64,000 bases of DNA from Pseudovibrio sp. Tun.PSC04-5.I4 (GCF_900104145.1 NZ_FNLB01000004.1:1-64000), one strand, 5' to 3'; positions 8,714 to 19,459 are shown, numbered from the stretch's first letter. The notes: generated from the letters alone by a model not told the origin. Made by a program: numbers and translations.

Positions 8714-9502
8714 ATGGACTCAAACACCTCCTCCCTTTGGTTTGACAGCGAACCCAGTGAGCATAAGCTTAATTTGATCTGTTTCCCTCAAGCCGGTGGT
8801 GACACGAGTTTGTATAACCGCTGGAAGGTGGGGCTGGGAGATCTGGTTCATGTAATGCCCGCCCGGTTTCCCGGTAGGGGTGCCCGATTGGCAGAGAAAC
8901 CTCACAACACTATGGAAGTTATTGTGAGCGAATTGGCCACGCAGCTTGAGAAGTTTGAAACTGTTTCGTTCGCTTTGCTCGGCTCTAGCATGGGTGGATG
9001 GGTTGCTTATGAGCTGGCCATGCATCTGAACAAACAGAACAGACCCCAGCCTACTGCCTTATTTGTACTGGCATCAGCGTCCCCTTTTTCCCCGCGTTCA
9101 TTGCCGTTTCTGGAGGGTGGTTCGCGAGAAGAGATGATAGAGGAGTTGATCGGGTTCAATCCAGATTTTGCTTTGATCGCGGAGCATGATGAGCTGGTCG
9201 ACATGCTGCTGCCGGCAATTATCGGCGATTTCAGACTCTGCCAAAACTATCATCCTCGAGTGCCTTGGCAAGTGCCTGTTCCCATTTTTGCCTTCGCTGG
9301 CACACAAGACAAAATAGTTAAACGATACAAAGTCGATGCTTGGGAGAAACTCAGCTCCCAGTTCGTCTCTATTGACGAGGTTGACGGAGGTCACTTTTTC
9401 ATCGAGCAGGCACCTTCCGAAGTTCTTGCAAAGATCAAAGAACATGCCAAAGCGGTTCTGGACCTGACGGATGGGCTGGTTGGCGCGGAGCACAGTAAAT
9501 AA
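8714..9502 (+). CDS. Type II thioesterase of the NRPS-PKS cluster
   Basis: Stand-alone alpha/beta hydrolase of 262 residues that clears stalled or misacylated carrier domains by hydrolysing the thioester on their phosphopantetheine arm. The early FPQAGGD motif, the nucleophile motif GSSMGG at residues 90-95 (Ser92), an acidic residue in FAGTQDK near 200 and a catalytic histidine in DGGHFF near 233 fit the family. Three bases separate it from the phosphopantetheinyl transferase gene, so the two form one transcript that converges on the assembly-line operon. It is distinct from the integral thioesterase domains of the last two synthetases. Confidence 0.93.
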   Translation: MDSNTSSLWFDSEPSEHKLNLICFPQAGGDTSLYNRWKVGLGDLVHVMPARFPGRGARLAEKPHNTMEVIVSELATQLEKFETVSFALLGSSMGGWVAYELAMHLNKQNRPQPTALFVLASASPFSPRSLPFLEGGSREEMIEELIGFNPDFALIAEHDELVDMLLPAIIGDFRLCQNYHPRVPWQVPVPIFAFAGTQDKIVKRYKVDAWEKLSSQFVSIDEVDGGHFFIEQAPSEVLAKIKEHAKAVLDLTDGLVGAEHSK

Positions 9503-9505
9503 GTT

Positions 9506-10255
9506 ATGCCACTTTCAATTTCCAATGCAACTGCACAGGATTGGTTTAGTGCGCTGCGCCTGCATTGGCTGGAGTGTTGTGCGGCCCATCGAGCGCTGCT
9601 GGTGGTGGTACCGCTTGAATACCCGGCCCCTGTGCAAGCTGAACTGCTTACTGAGGAGCGGGAGAGAATGACCCGCTATCGGTTTCAAAGAGATAAGCTC
9701 GCATTTGCTCTTGCCCGTCATGTCACGCGAAAGGTTTTAGGGGCCGATCAACCGGCCTTGGCTTTCTCGCGGCATGCCAAGGGTAAACCATTTTTGCCCG
9801 GTTTCTATCCGTTTAATATCAGCCATTCTGGCGGGCTGGTTGCAGTTGCCTTTGCACCACCCGGGCCATTGGGTGTCGATATCGAGCATATGCGGCATGA
9901 CAGCGACGTGGACGACCTGGTGTCCGTTGTCTGTCACTCTCAGGAGCGCCAATTTATAGCCGGCATTACCTCAAAAGAACGTGTGAGGAGTTTTTACCGA
10001 TGCTGGACGCGCAAGGAAGCACTTTTGAAAGCAACGGGTGAGGGCCTCCGGGATGACCTATCCTCCATCGATGTTCGTCTAGCTGAAACGAGCCCGATCA
10101 TTAATATGGGTGATCAGGTACGTCTTATCGATGTAAATGTAGGGTGGGAGGGCTATAGCTGTAGTGTTGCTGTCCCTCCCAATCTTTCCGGCTTAGAAGT
10201 TATCTCTCCCGATGGATCACGCCAGTTCTATATCCCGTTGCAGACCTGCAGTTAA
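9506..10255 (+). CDS. Sfp-type 4'-phosphopantetheinyl transferase
   Basis: Protein of 249 residues that attaches the coenzyme A-derived phosphopantetheine arm to the carrier (T/ACP) domains, converting the assembly line to its active form. The diagnostic motifs are LGVDIEHMRH around residue 123, where the acidic residues bind magnesium, and WTRKEALLKATGEG around residue 170. A FNISHSGG motif precedes them. It is cotranscribed with the type II thioesterase. Its last 39 bases overlap the 3' end of the convergent NRPS-PKS gene, which ends at 10217, so the two transcripts are complementary there. Confidence 0.95.
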   Translation: MPLSISNATAQDWFSALRLHWLECCAAHRALLVVVPLEYPAPVQAELLTEERERMTRYRFQRDKLAFALARHVTRKVLGADQPALAFSRHAKGKPFLPGFYPFNISHSGGLVAVAFAPPGPLGVDIEHMRHDSDVDDLVSVVCHSQERQFIAGITSKERVRSFYRCWTRKEALLKATGEGLRDDLSSIDVRLAETSPIINMGDQVRLIDVNVGWEGYSCSVAVPPNLSGLEVISPDGSRQFYIPLQTCS

Positions 10256-13200
10256 GAGGATGTGGTCCAGATGGACCCCTTTCAGGATTGAATAATGATC
10301 TCCCTCCACAATCTCCCAGTTTTGCAAATCAGGAAGGAATTCAAGCCAATGCTTTCGGGAGTTGGAATTGATGTTTTGAGTTGCGCTCATGCCTGATGCT
10401 ACCTGAGAGGCTATGAAGACGTTACCACGCCACCTCGCGGCCGGTTGCATCACATGTTCTGCCATAACCGTCATGTTGGCCTTGGTACAACGGGTTAAAG
10501 CCTGAAGATAAACCTCACGTTCTTTGAGACCCGCTTCTGTCATTCTTTCGCTGGATGTTGGTGCACCTGCCCATTTTGCGGACACTTCATTTAAGAAAAT
10601 TTGCTCAACTTCCTGCTCACTCATCTGTTTCCACTGATCGCCTGAACGAGGAGCAGGGGGATCAATGAGTGTGAGCTGTCCGCTAATTTCGTGGGCCCGA
10701 GACAACTGGGCCGCCATCTCCTGCGCAACCCAAGCGCCGAATGACCACCCGACCAAATGACATCTCCGACCTCCGAGTTGCTCAATAAGAGCATCCACAT
10801 AAAGATTTGCTCTGTCTTCTATTGTGATTGGAGGCAAATCCGGATCGCTGAGGTACGGGTCGGCAATGACAAACACACCCACTGTTTTTGGGAGTTTTCG
10901 TGTCAACTCACGGTAAGCTTCCACGTCACCGCCAACGGGGTGAACAAGGCATACAATCTCTCCATTGCTTGGTTGCCTCCATTGGTTGATCTGGATGTTT
11001 GCTGCCCAGTCTGCAGTATGACTTCTCGTTGTCTTGATTGCGACGTCATCTACAATCTTCAAGATTTGCTCCAGCGAGGCATCCTGCGGGATCTGAGAGA
11101 GGAGCAATGAGATCCCGTGGTTTGTTTCCAGCAGGCTCACTACATCCAGAAGGGTGAGTGAATCCATACCCAAGTCATATAGACAATCATCTGGATCAAT
11201 ATCATTCAACCCAAGCTTGTCTAGCAGAAGCGTCTCCAGCTGCGACTGTATCAGGTTGATTGAGAAATTTGCAGCTTCTGCCGGAGTGCTTACGTCCTGC
11301 CGTGCCAGCAAACTACGGTAGAATACACGGGAGGCGTCAATATCGCAGGTGCTGACCAGAACTTGCGGCAAGGCTGTGTGGAGGACTTGTGAAAAGACGC
11401 GTGCGCCTTCAGAATTTGAAAGTCCGATGGAAAGATGTTTTTGATGCACAGGGTCGTTGATAGCTGCTGAAACAGCCATCCCAGACTCCCGCCATATATC
11501 CCAGTTTATGGAGGTTCTCACGGTTCCCGGCGCTACGAGGTTGTCGTAATGCGCGAAACTGTCTAACAACGCGTTCGAGGCGGCATAGTCGAGTTGTCCT
11601 GCTCCACCAAGCAATGCCGACATGGAAGAGCAATAGATAACGCGGTTAGGGCGGAATACTTCGATAAGACGTTCAATGAAAATACTCCCCTCGTATTTCG
11701 CCACCATCTCGCTGTAGATCTCAGCGGAATTACGTATGGCGATGAGTTTGCCTTTTCCAACACCAGAAGCATGGACAACGCCCTCAAGCGGCAGGCCGAT
11801 TTTTGCTAGATCTCTGATCGTGGTATCCCACATAGACGGATCACCAATGTCTGACTTGATCAGATGTAGTCGGTCATGATGTTCAATAAGTTCCTCTGGC
11901 ACATGTGGGTTGCGTGAGAGAATGGCGATTTGCACGTTTGGATAGGCCAACAGGTTTTTGCAAACTTGCGTACCAATTCCACCATTCCCACCAGCAACTA
12001 CATAGAGCGCAGGACGGTTTGAAACCGGCGATACAGTCTGTTGGCTGGCCTGCGGAAGCTGTTGAATAGTGCTGCCCCAAATGTACCCATTGCGCATTGC
12101 AATACGTTGGCTACTGCTGCTTTCAAGCGTGAGTGCATAGGCAATGTCCGACCAATTCAAAGGATGGACCAAGCCTTCTAGATCAAGCCAGGTTGTTTCA
12201 ATTCCAAACTCTTGCGGGATAACCACCAATGGGCCCGCAAGCAGCCCGAGTTCAGGATTGGATACTTTGCCATTTACCGGCAATGCGTTGCTGGAGAGCA
12301 GACATATGCGCGAAATCTTCAGGCCGATGCTTTGGTTAACCTGCAAAATGAGAGAAAGACTATCCAAACACATTTTTCTGGATTGCTTCAATGGTTCAAG
12401 TTCGGTCCCGCTTCGTTCGAAGCTCAAAGGCAACGCATGAACCCAGTCCATCTCATCCAAATTCAGGTAGGAAAGCTGCCTTAGAAGGTTCTCGAGTGAT
12501 GTTTTGCAGTAAGGATCAACCGAAAGGCCATCTCTAGTAACTCCCGCATAATCTTTGCCACAATTAACCGGAATGACCTTGTCATAGCCGCTTTCCAATC
12601 TGGAAAGGTCCTCTGTGGTATGGGCTGGATCAAACAGCACAACAGCCGCTTTTCGCTTTGTTAAGTGCAGCGAGACGGGTATGCGGCTCATCGGTTGCCA
12701 GAGGATCTGGTTAAGCCATTTGTCCTCAGGCACTCGCTCGGGAACATCACTGATGTACTCAGTCCTTTTTTCCGGCTTGTTCAGTAGGTTGAATTCCTTC
12801 AGATCAAAACAATATCCGGGCAGGTCCCATGGCGGTGCCACATGTTCCGAACCGCCAACAAGGTTCCGTCCTGCAAGCCAGGCCTGACAAACGTCATCTG
12901 CCTTTGCGTCCAGAACATTGAATGGTTGACCAGCAACTAAAACGTGGGTGCTCACTGGCTTGCTGAGGGAGCTGGTGGCTTCTTCAATACTGGCACAAAC
13001 TGCTGCAAAGCGCCAAGGGTGCGAGCGTCTGCCTGACTGTAAGTGTTGCAGCACTTTCTGGAAGTTCTGGGGCTTGTTTATCAAGTAGTTCCGAATTTTT
13101 CCGGCAAGTGCTCGCAAGGCACTTTCGCTGTGTGCAGATAACACAAGGCAGGAGGTTACTGGTGGGCGGGAAGTCAGCGCAGTTTGCGCCTCGCCAATGA

Positions 13201-16200
13201 TCATGTGTGCGTTGGTTCCGCCAATCCCAAAGCTGCTGACGCCTGCTCGCCTTGGTGTATTCTTCTCCCAGGCACAGCATTTTGATGGAACATAAAACCC
13301 CTTTTCCTCAAGGTTCAGTTCATGGTTTGCTCGTTCAAAACCAAGGTTGGGCGGAATATATCCGTGGTACACACCAAGGGCAGCTCTGATAAGTCCGAGA
13401 GCACCCGCTCCAGCGCCCATATGCCCGATCTGGCTTTTGACGGATGAAAGGGCGCAAGCAGTCTCGGGGTGTTCTCCAAATGCGTTTGACAGCGCCTGAA
13501 CTTCAATCGGATCTCCCAGCTGAGTTCCTGTACCGTGCGCTTCCACATATCCTATTTGTCCGCCGGTTAAGCCTGCCTTATGGAGGGCTTGCCGAATTAC
13601 ATTTTCCTGCCCTGCGACGGAGGGTGAGGTGTAATTCATCTTTGCGCGGCCATCATTGTTGATGGCAGATCCTTCGATGATTGCGTAAATTCGGTCGCCA
13701 TCAGCACGAGCTTGCCCCAGCCTTTTTAAGACCATCGCGCCAACACCGCTTGCGCCAATTGTGCCACTTGCATGGTTGCTGAACGGTGCGCAGTTTCCGT
13801 CTTTGGAGAAAATGTGCTGCGGCTGGTATTTGTAGCCCTGCGTCATCTCAGGATCAATGAGCACACCACCGGCGAGCATCACATCGCATTCGCCGTTGCG
13901 AAGCATACCTGCCGCTGTGTGCACTCCAATAAGGGAACTCCCGCAGGCCGCTTGCAATGTCATAACCGGCCCTTTCAGATCCAGCTGGAAAGCGACCTTT
14001 GTTGCAAGGAAATCTTTCTCATGGTGCAGCGCCATTTGAAATTTGGCAGGAAGAGCTGATGAGGGGAGAGACCGAAGAACCGAGTGGAAATAAGTCGGTT
14101 CTCCGCAACTTGCAACCAGCCCAATAGAGTGAGTATTTGTCCGAGGTGCAATGCCAGCATTTTCAAGTGCGTGAACACAGGTCATGAGGAAATGGCGTTG
14201 TTGGGGGTCCATCAGGGCGGCGTCGCGCGGGCTGATGCCGAAATAGGCCGGATCGAACGACATCATCTCGCTCATCTGGCTACGTGCGCCAACAAATCCG
14301 TCTTCGGGATGATCAAAATGAACAATACCGCTCTCACCCGCTTTAACCATCGACCAGAATTGGGCTAGGTCTTCAGCGCCGGGAACGCGCAGGGCCATGC
14401 CCACAATCGCGATTTTTTCATCTGCCTTGGCCTCTGTTTTTTGGGAGGCCTCCGGGGATTGTCTCCCTTTAGAAGCAAGGTGCTCTGCCAGATCCTCAGG
14501 AGTAACATGGCGGAAAAGATCGGCGATGCTAACTTCAATCCCATATTCTTTTTTGAGGTGCATCTGGAACCGCATCAGCTGCATAGATGTGCAACCAGCA
14601 TCAAAATAGGTTTGATGCGCTGCGATGGTAACCCCCACCACTTTCTCAAAGGCGGCACATAAGTCAGTGACGCGGTTGGCAGGATTGCTCTTTGCATCGC
14701 TGGCTTGCATCTGCTTGATCGGGGACCAGTCACATGTGGCAAGCGCTTTCACATCAACCTTACCGCTCGGAGAACGCGGCCAGTCTTCGATCCGCCGATA
14801 TGCATCCACCCGTATGTAAGCAGGCAGTTGGGTTAATAGATATCTGGAGATTTCATCTGAGGTTATGTTTTCACCTCGAAGCTTCACATAGGCTAAGAGT
14901 TGCTTGCTGGCTTGTTCAAATACAACGAAGGCTTGTTCGATCGCCGGATGGTTTGTTAAAGCAGCTTCCACTTGCCCTAGTTCAATTCTGTGCCCCGAAA
15001 TTTTGACTTGTTGATCCTCCCGTCCGCCATAGTGCAGATCTCCGTGACTATCAAAGAATCCAATGTCGCCGGTTCTGTAGAAGAGCCTTTCCTCTTCTCC
15101 TGATGGGAAAGAAAGAAGAGTGAAACGTTTATCGTTGAGTTCCGAATTCTGTAAATAGCATTGGTGGACCATCGGACCACCAATGAGGATCTGACCATGC
15201 TCACCTTTGGGAGACGGTTTATCATCCCTACCGACCACGAGGAGGGTCGCATTGGTCACTGGCTTACCGATGGGCGGGCGGATAGGCCAGTTTGATGGCT
15301 CGCCGCGCAAACGGTGGGTGCACACAACGTGTGTTTCTGTAGGGCCGTAGTGGTTATGTAATGTTGCGTGCGGCAGGTGTGCGAAAAAGCTTCGTATGGT
15401 CTCGGTGCAATAAAGCTGCTCTCCCGCTGTGACGATGTTCTTAAGGGAATACGGAAACGTCTCGTAGGTGAGGGCTGCCTCTGCAACCAATTCCAACGCA
15501 ACAAACGGCATAAAAATACGCTCTATCTGGTTGTCGCGACTATAAGCCAGAAGTTCTTGGAGATCTTGGCGCCACAAGGGGTCAATTACATGAAAACACC
15601 CGCCAGAACACAATGTTCCAAAAATCTCCTGAAACGACACATCAAATGCCAGTTTGGAGAATTGCATAGTGCTTTCTCCGGCTGGTAAGTCGCCTTCTTT
15701 CAGCTGCCAGTTCAATAGGTTGCACAGAGTACTATTGTAAACGTCCACTCCCTTTGGTCGGCCAGTAGAGCCGGACGTAAACAGCGTGTACAACGGATTT
15801 TCAACTGATTGGGCTAGCGGGGATGGGAGAGGGCTACTCTCACCGTGTAACCCCTCCAGATTAACAGCGATCGGCATTCCGCCTGACAACATGAGATCCT
15901 GTTCAACGGAGGTATTAGCCTTGTACAGCAGGCCGATTGGTTCTGCCTGTTCCAAAATATCCTGCAGCAGTTTTTCCGGGTAACTCAAATCCAGAGGAAC
16001 AGCGGTGATACCCAGTTTTGCCAGAGCCAGAAGCGAAACGATGTATTCCGGTGAGGCATCCATGCAAAGGGCCAGGCGGACTGCTTCGCAGGAACTGGGA
16101 ACGCCTTGAAGGGAGGCGTGTATTTTGCCCGTTAACTGGTCAGAGAGCCGGTCGAGTTCAGCGTACGAAATCCGTCCTTGTTGCCATGCAAGTGCTGGAG

Positions 16201-19200
16201 CTGCTGGTGACAATGCAACCTGCTGCCGGAACCAGTTGATAATACTAGTATGTGGTAGTGGCAGACTGGTGCCAATTGCGTGAGATGGGCGGGTTAGCCT
16301 GTATTCATTTAGGAATTTTCCGACAGGTTCTGTGGTCTCCATTTGGTCCAATGTGGCAAACATTGCCCGTTCCAGCCGCTCAATGTTTGTGTCATCAAAA
16401 TGAGCAAGGTCGTACTCCCAATAGAGTTGGAAGCCCTCTGGGTCATCTATTACCGAAAGAAACAGCGGACACTTGGGTTCAACGTGCAGCGGATAGGAAA
16501 GCTCGGGCTTTTGTCCTTGCAGTTCTAGCGTGTCGTAACGGGTGTTTTCCAATGCGAACATGAATTCAAAGGGGGCGCCCGCGATGAGGTCTAGTTCCTG
16601 TAGGCTCTCCACGACGTGTTCGAATGCAACATCTTGATTGGCTAAGACACGTTGAAACACATGAGCGATGGTGTGCGTGTTCTGTTTAGCAGATGCGGCG
16701 GCATCAATCACAATTGGGATCAACACAGTGTTCGCGAACATTCCCACCGTTGGCTCGAATTCGGCAATAGGCCGGTTTGCAACCGGGCTGGCGATTTTGA
16801 ACGCTGATCTGCCATACTCAGCGTTGAGCGCATGCGCGAATAACGAGAGGAACACCTGATTTGGTGTCGCCCTGCATTGTTCTGCGAGCGTAAGGACTTT
16901 GGAATGAAGCGTTGGATTGGGAGCTGAACACCGTACTTTGGCTCTCTGTGCAGATGTGTCAGCCGTTTCCGTGGTCACCACTGGTTGCCAACAATCAGCA
17001 AATTCAGGAGATTTGTAGAGTGAGAGACTATCTTTCCTCTGGTCTTTGTAGGACTGTGTTTTCCAGAATTGTGCTTGCCAATCTGCGAAATCAAGTGGTG
17101 TGAGGTGGTCCTCTTCTATCTCGAATGGCTGATTGGTTGCAGCCTGCTGATAGTTGCGCGATAAATCCTCAAATATCAGATTGAACGACCATCCATCGAC
17201 AACAATATGATGCGCGTTCAACAAAAGCACGCTTGAGCCGCAGGTGTCATGAGCTAGATGAACCTGAAACAGACAGGGGCGCTCAAGATCAAAAGGTTGG
17301 ATGAAGACGTTGTTCTGGAGGACTGCAAAATCCTCCTCATCGAGGATACCATGAAAATGAAAGTTCTCTGAGGTGTATGCAGCAACCCTTTGTTCCACGC
17401 CTTCGGCAGTCAGGTGAAAGCTTGTTCTAAGCGCCGGATGACATTCCACTAACCTACGAACAGCTTTATCAAGCGCTTCAGGGTTTAAGGGCTGGGCCAC
17501 GCGGAAAATAAAGGGCGTGTTGTAAGATGTTGCTGCAAGGTCCTTTTGTTGGTGAAGCCACAATCTGAGTTGCTCGGAGGTAGCTGGACCATGTAATTTG
17601 CGCGAGCAGGTTGGCGCTGCAGGTAACAGACTTCCATGTTTGCGCTGCGCGTCTGCCTTCTGTGCCAGCTCTACGAAGCTGAGTGATAAAATTTCAACAG
17701 GTGAGGGGCGCACACCGAAGTCCGTATGAAGTCGGTTGGATAGACTGATTGCTTTGAGGGAGTCTCCACCCACCGCCAGAAAAGTGTCATTGCCAACCAA
17801 ACCGGATGTCTTCAGGATAATTTCAGCAGCGGAGATTACGTTCTTAAGAAAGGCGTTCTGCGGAGCCGACGTTTCCTGCGTCCGTCGCCAAGGCTTTAGC
17901 TCCATACGTGTAAGAGCCGCACTGTCAATCTTTCCATTGGCATTCAGCGGGAATGTTTGGACACAAAAGGTTTTGTGCGGACGCATATAATCAGGCAACC
18001 GGTTTGACAGGTGTGCCTCAAAGTCCTCAAATCCAAATGTGTCGTCAACCGCTATGTAGGCGTGTAGTTCCAGTGGCTTGTCGGGATCTTGTTGCGTTAC
18101 GATACAAGCCTGCCGGATTTTTTGGTGTTGCTGGATTTGCTGTTCGATTTCTTCCGGCTCTACCCGGAACCCCCGAATTTTTATCTGTCTGTCTATCCGT
18201 CCAACATATTCGATTTGCCCGTACCGATTCCGCCTTACCCGATCGCCAGTGCGGTACCATCTGCCTTTGTTTGGCAGATCAACAAAACTGCGTTGCGTGT
18301 CCTCTGGACGATTGAGATACCCAACAGCAACGCCTTGACCGCCAAGATAAAGCTCCGCTACCTCGCTTGCGTTGGTGACTACTCCGTTGTCCGAACTCAA
18401 GAGGGAGACAGTGCTCGCAATTGCTTCACCGATCGGAACAACATCACCTTTAAAACTGCGGGGAATTGGAAAGCACAATGCAAATGTGGCACATTCGGTC
18501 GGGCCGTAAACATTATAGATCTGGCAGGGGCTTTGCGGGTTCGCCGCATACCACGTTGCAATTGTTTTAGGATTGAGTTGCTCCCCACCTACGAGAAGGT
18601 GCTCCAGATCCCCAAAACAGTTGGTCCCATGGTCCACCATCAGGTTGAACAGGGAGGCTGTCATGAACATCGTGGTGATGTTCTCTTGTTCCAAAACAGT
18701 TGCAAAGCCGTCGAAGTCAGTCACGTCTTCACTTGAAAACACAACTACACAGCCCCCTGTCAGCAGTGGTACCCAGACATCGAAACTGATGGCATCGAAC
18801 GCGGGATTGGAGATATGGGCATACCTGTCTCCAATTCGCATGGGAATGAAACGAGGCTCATGTGCAAGCCGCTCAATCGCGCTCAGCGGAACCTCAACCC
18901 CCTTGGGCTTTCCGCTGGTGCCAGAGGTGTAAAACACGAAAGCCGTGCTGGATGGAGGGTAAGGGATCTGTTCCAAAGCGGGTGCATCGAAGGTGTCGCA
19001 GACGGCCAACAAATCCTCCAGCGCAAGAAATTGTTGAAGGTTTGAAGCCTTTCCATTTATTGCCACAAGGGCGGAAGCGTTGCTGTCCTCCAAAATAGAC
19101 TGTTGCCGGCTTTCCGGGCTGGCCGCATCCAGCGGCACCACTGTGCAGCCCGCTTTGAGGATAGCCAGCATCAGTACAATCAAATCTTGTGATCGCGGTA

Positions 19201-19450
19201 GGCAGACAGCCACAGTATCGCCTGGCTGAACACCTGCGCCCAACAAAGCAACGGCCATCCGATCAGATAGGTTCTGAAGATTTCTATAGCTCAGAGTGCG
19301 TCCATGGTCGCGAACTGCGTCCAGATCTGGAAAATGTGCAGCGTAATATCTCAGGCTTTCAAGTATTGAACTGGAAGGAGGGGCACTGGCTCCAAATTCC
19401 ACTTCCGCTTGGAGTGAGAGAGTATGTGCACGTGATTTCTCGATTGGCAT
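10217..19450 (-). CDS. Hybrid NRPS-PKS, A-T-C-A-T-KS-KR-ACP-TE
   Basis: Last assembly-line protein, 3,077 residues. Approximate domain order: A 25-520, T 545-610 (GGDSLKAI), C 630-1060 (AHHIVVDGWS), A 1085-1580, T 1600-1670 (AGCTSMQL), KS 1695-2115, KR 2330-2720, ACP 2755-2825 (LGMDSLTL), TE 2850-3060 (GWSFGAW). The pocket of the first A reads D-A-F-F-L-G-V-T-F, Val/Ile-like; the second reads D-V-Q-F-V-A-H-V-V, close to proline. KS has its catalytic Cys (AACGSS) and both His (EAHGTGT, KSQIGHM). KR has GGNGGIG and the YAASN tyrosine. There is no acyltransferase domain, so malonyl loading must come in trans. The protein starts with A, not C, although a thioesterase ends the preceding protein. 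A strong AGGAGG overlaps the preceding stop, nine bases away. Probable counterpart of the last ppp gene of Pseudovibrio. Confidence 0.93.
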   Translation of the reverse strand: MPIEKSRAHTLSLQAEVEFGASAPPSSSILESLRYYAAHFPDLDAVRDHGRTLSYRNLQNLSDRMAVALLGAGVQPGDTVAVCLPRSQDLIVLMLAILKAGCTVVPLDAASPESRQQSILEDSNASALVAINGKASNLQQFLALEDLLAVCDTFDAPALEQIPYPPSSTAFVFYTSGTSGKPKGVEVPLSAIERLAHEPRFIPMRIGDRYAHISNPAFDAISFDVWVPLLTGGCVVVFSSEDVTDFDGFATVLEQENITTMFMTASLFNLMVDHGTNCFGDLEHLLVGGEQLNPKTIATWYAANPQSPCQIYNVYGPTECATFALCFPIPRSFKGDVVPIGEAIASTVSLLSSDNGVVTNASEVAELYLGGQGVAVGYLNRPEDTQRSFVDLPNKGRWYRTGDRVRRNRYGQIEYVGRIDRQIKIRGFRVEPEEIEQQIQQHQKIRQACIVTQQDPDKPLELHAYIAVDDTFGFEDFEAHLSNRLPDYMRPHKTFCVQTFPLNANGKIDSAALTRMELKPWRRTQETSAPQNAFLKNVISAAEIILKTSGLVGNDTFLAVGGDSLKAISLSNRLHTDFGVRPSPVEILSLSFVELAQKADAQRKHGSLLPAAPTCSRKLHGPATSEQLRLWLHQQKDLAATSYNTPFIFRVAQPLNPEALDKAVRRLVECHPALRTSFHLTAEGVEQRVAAYTSENFHFHGILDEEDFAVLQNNVFIQPFDLERPCLFQVHLAHDTCGSSVLLLNAHHIVVDGWSFNLIFEDLSRNYQQAATNQPFEIEEDHLTPLDFADWQAQFWKTQSYKDQRKDSLSLYKSPEFADCWQPVVTTETADTSAQRAKVRCSAPNPTLHSKVLTLAEQCRATPNQVFLSLFAHALNAEYGRSAFKIASPVANRPIAEFEPTVGMFANTVLIPIVIDAAASAKQNTHTIAHVFQRVLANQDVAFEHVVESLQELDLIAGAPFEFMFALENTRYDTLELQGQKPELSYPLHVEPKCPLFLSVIDDPEGFQLYWEYDLAHFDDTNIERLERAMFATLDQMETTEPVGKFLNEYRLTRPSHAIGTSLPLPHTSIINWFRQQVALSPAAPALAWQQGRISYAELDRLSDQLTGKIHASLQGVPSSCEAVRLALCMDASPEYIVSLLALAKLGITAVPLDLSYPEKLLQDILEQAEPIGLLYKANTSVEQDLMLSGGMPIAVNLEGLHGESSPLPSPLAQSVENPLYTLFTSGSTGRPKGVDVYNSTLCNLLNWQLKEGDLPAGESTMQFSKLAFDVSFQEIFGTLCSGGCFHVIDPLWRQDLQELLAYSRDNQIERIFMPFVALELVAEAALTYETFPYSLKNIVTAGEQLYCTETIRSFFAHLPHATLHNHYGPTETHVVCTHRLRGEPSNWPIRPPIGKPVTNATLLVVGRDDKPSPKGEHGQILIGGPMVHQCYLQNSELNDKRFTLLSFPSGEEERLFYRTGDIGFFDSHGDLHYGGREDQQVKISGHRIELGQVEAALTNHPAIEQAFVVFEQASKQLLAYVKLRGENITSDEISRYLLTQLPAYIRVDAYRRIEDWPRSPSGKVDVKALATCDWSPIKQMQASDAKSNPANRVTDLCAAFEKVVGVTIAAHQTYFDAGCTSMQLMRFQMHLKKEYGIEVSIADLFRHVTPEDLAEHLASKGRQSPEASQKTEAKADEKIAIVGMALRVPGAEDLAQFWSMVKAGESGIVHFDHPEDGFVGARSQMSEMMSFDPAYFGISPRDAALMDPQQRHFLMTCVHALENAGIAPRTNTHSIGLVASCGEPTYFHSVLRSLPSSALPAKFQMALHHEKDFLATKVAFQLDLKGPVMTLQAACGSSLIGVHTAAGMLRNGECDVMLAGGVLIDPEMTQGYKYQPQHIFSKDGNCAPFSNHASGTIGASGVGAMVLKRLGQARADGDRIYAIIEGSAINNDGRAKMNYTSPSVAGQENVIRQALHKAGLTGGQIGYVEAHGTGTQLGDPIEVQALSNAFGEHPETACALSSVKSQIGHMGAGAGALGLIRAALGVYHGYIPPNLGFERANHELNLEEKGFYVPSKCCAWEKNTPRRAGVSSFGIGGTNAHMIIGEAQTALTSRPPVTSCLVLSAHSESALRALAGKIRNYLINKPQNFQKVLQHLQSGRRSHPWRFAAVCASIEEATSSLSKPVSTHVLVAGQPFNVLDAKADDVCQAWLAGRNLVGGSEHVAPPWDLPGYCFDLKEFNLLNKPEKRTEYISDVPERVPEDKWLNQILWQPMSRIPVSLHLTKRKAAVVLFDPAHTTEDLSRLESGYDKVIPVNCGKDYAGVTRDGLSVDPYCKTSLENLLRQLSYLNLDEMDWVHALPLSFERSGTELEPLKQSRKMCLDSLSLILQVNQSIGLKISRICLLSSNALPVNGKVSNPELGLLAGPLVVIPQEFGIETTWLDLEGLVHPLNWSDIAYALTLESSSSQRIAMRNGYIWGSTIQQLPQASQQTVSPVSNRPALYVVAGGNGGIGTQVCKNLLAYPNVQIAILSRNPHVPEELIEHHDRLHLIKSDIGDPSMWDTTIRDLAKIGLPLEGVVHASGVGKGKLIAIRNSAEIYSEMVAKYEGSIFIERLIEVFRPNRVIYCSSMSALLGGAGQLDYAASNALLDSFAHYDNLVAPGTVRTSINWDIWRESGMAVSAAINDPVHQKHLSIGLSNSEGARVFSQVLHTALPQVLVSTCDIDASRVFYRSLLARQDVSTPAEAANFSINLIQSQLETLLLDKLGLNDIDPDDCLYDLGMDSLTLLDVVSLLETNHGISLLLSQIPQDASLEQILKIVDDVAIKTTRSHTADWAANIQINQWRQPSNGEIVCLVHPVGGDVEAYRELTRKLPKTVGVFVIADPYLSDPDLPPITIEDRANLYVDALIEQLGGRRCHLVGWSFGAWVAQEMAAQLSRAHEISGQLTLIDPPAPRSGDQWKQMSEQEVEQIFLNEVSAKWAGAPTSSERMTEAGLKEREVYLQALTRCTKANMTVMAEHVMQPAARWRGNVFIASQVASGMSATQNINSNSRKHWLEFLPDLQNWEIVEGDHYSILKGVHLDHILLTAGLQRDIELA

Positions 19451-19459
19451 TTCACCCTC

